Shown: positions 63,806 to 64,000 of the stretch, piece after piece
Numbering within the stretch: the stretch's first letter is position 1
How the letters are laid out: the number at the start of each line of letters is the position of its first letter
Assembly (NCBI RefSeq): GCF_040813715.1
Contig: NZ_JBFOCH010000017.1
From: Mesorhizobium_K marinum
Lineage (GTDB): Bacteria; Pseudomonadota; Alphaproteobacteria; Rhizobiales; Rhizobiaceae
Strand: one strand, 5' to 3'
Length of the DNA: 64,000 bases
Program-made: the position numbers and the translations under genes
The notes under the pieces: generated by a model
Database searches by the model: none
Told to the model about the DNA's origin: nothing
What the model saw: only the letters and a program-made list of their open reading frames with translations

Positions 63806-64000
63806 TCAATGGGCGTCGGCCCTGACGAGCGCGGCGAAGAAGAAGCCGTCCGTTCCGGTCCGTGCCGGCGTCAGCGAGATGCCGCGATCCCGCTCGACAT
63901 AGGCGGCGCCCGCGTGGCCGCCGAAACATCCGCTCCAGAGCCGGTCATGGTCGAGCGGCGCGAAGCCCGGCTCGCGCGCCAAAAAGGCGTCGATCTGGCG
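63806..64000 (-). CDS. RsmB-like rRNA (cytosine-5) methyltransferase, C-terminal end
   Basis: The last 64 codons of a gene whose start lies beyond the window. The reading RQIDAFLAREPGFAPLDHDR and the terminal ISLTPARTGTDGFFFAALVRA are characteristic of the C-terminus of RsmB/NOP-family 16S rRNA methyltransferases. Such a gene beside tspO and guaA is plausible in rhizobia-related genomes. Function rests on this short end only. Confidence 0.75.
   Translation of the reverse strand, partial: RQIDAFLAREPGFAPLDHDRLWSGCFGGHAGAAYVERDRGISLTPARTGTDGFFFAALVRADAH

Overview
The window looks like a stretch of chromosome, or of a large replicon, from a GC-rich alphaproteobacterium of the Hyphomicrobiales, probably Phyllobacteriaceae (Mesorhizobium or Aminobacter type). 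The evidence is the density of ABC and TRAP solute importers, the gabTD, guaA, rsmB and tspO genes with rhizobial-type neighbours, a cobalamin riboswitch, and a Zur-like box before a COG0523 GTPase. It is a draft scaffold. 23 joints carry N, and each is flanked by a direct duplication of roughly 60-290 bp whose two copies often differ by a few bases. These look like unmerged contig overlaps from a mixed population or metagenome, not biological repeats, and they falsely split or lengthen about ten genes.

Layout. 1-7347: end of a LacI-type regulator, a CUT2-like sugar ABC importer (minus), a SorC-type regulator (minus), and a plus-strand pair of a LacD-like aldolase and an unusual ROK kinase/P-loop kinase fusion. 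7360-12503: TRAP transporter, L-idonate 5-dehydrogenase and FadR-type regulator, with a palindromic operator upstream. 12730-22862: a PgtABC-like sensory set (binding protein, histidine kinase, sigma-54 activator), followed behind a sigma-54-type promoter by a paralogous binding protein, a fused permease, an ATPase and a histidine phosphatase, probably for a phosphorylated organic substrate. 22976-24403: VapBC pair, a perfect hairpin, and a YjhX-family protein. 24839-30283: a cobalamin-riboswitch operon with two binding proteins (one frameshifted), permease, ATPase, a pseudoazurin-like copper protein and a methyltransferase. 30351-32131: Zur-like box, COG0523 GTPase and a possible small protein. 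32175-36269: gabTD divergent from a LysR regulator, with a perfect palindrome between them.

36297-49066 is the most interesting region. It is a 12-gene minus-strand cluster encoding PxpA, a stand-alone biotin carboxyl carrier, a biotin carboxylase, PxpB, PxpC, a complete ABC importer with a TorT-like binding protein, the biotin transporter BioY, and a three-subunit molybdenum hydroxylase. Together these could import, oxidise, and biotin/ATP-dependently open a nitrogen heterocycle or lactam. A LysR regulator lies divergently upstream.

51215-64000: a self-contained HTH protein/alpha-beta hydrolase pair; a Ugp-like CUT1 importer with DeoR regulator and inositol-monophosphatase-family phosphatase, divergent from a metallophosphoesterase; then guaA, a nucleosidase, a thioesterase, tspO and the end of an rRNA methyltransferase. 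In all five binding-protein-first import operons a perfect GC-rich stem-loop starts 10-18 nt after the binding-protein stop codon, a pattern expected to raise binding-protein expression over the membrane components.
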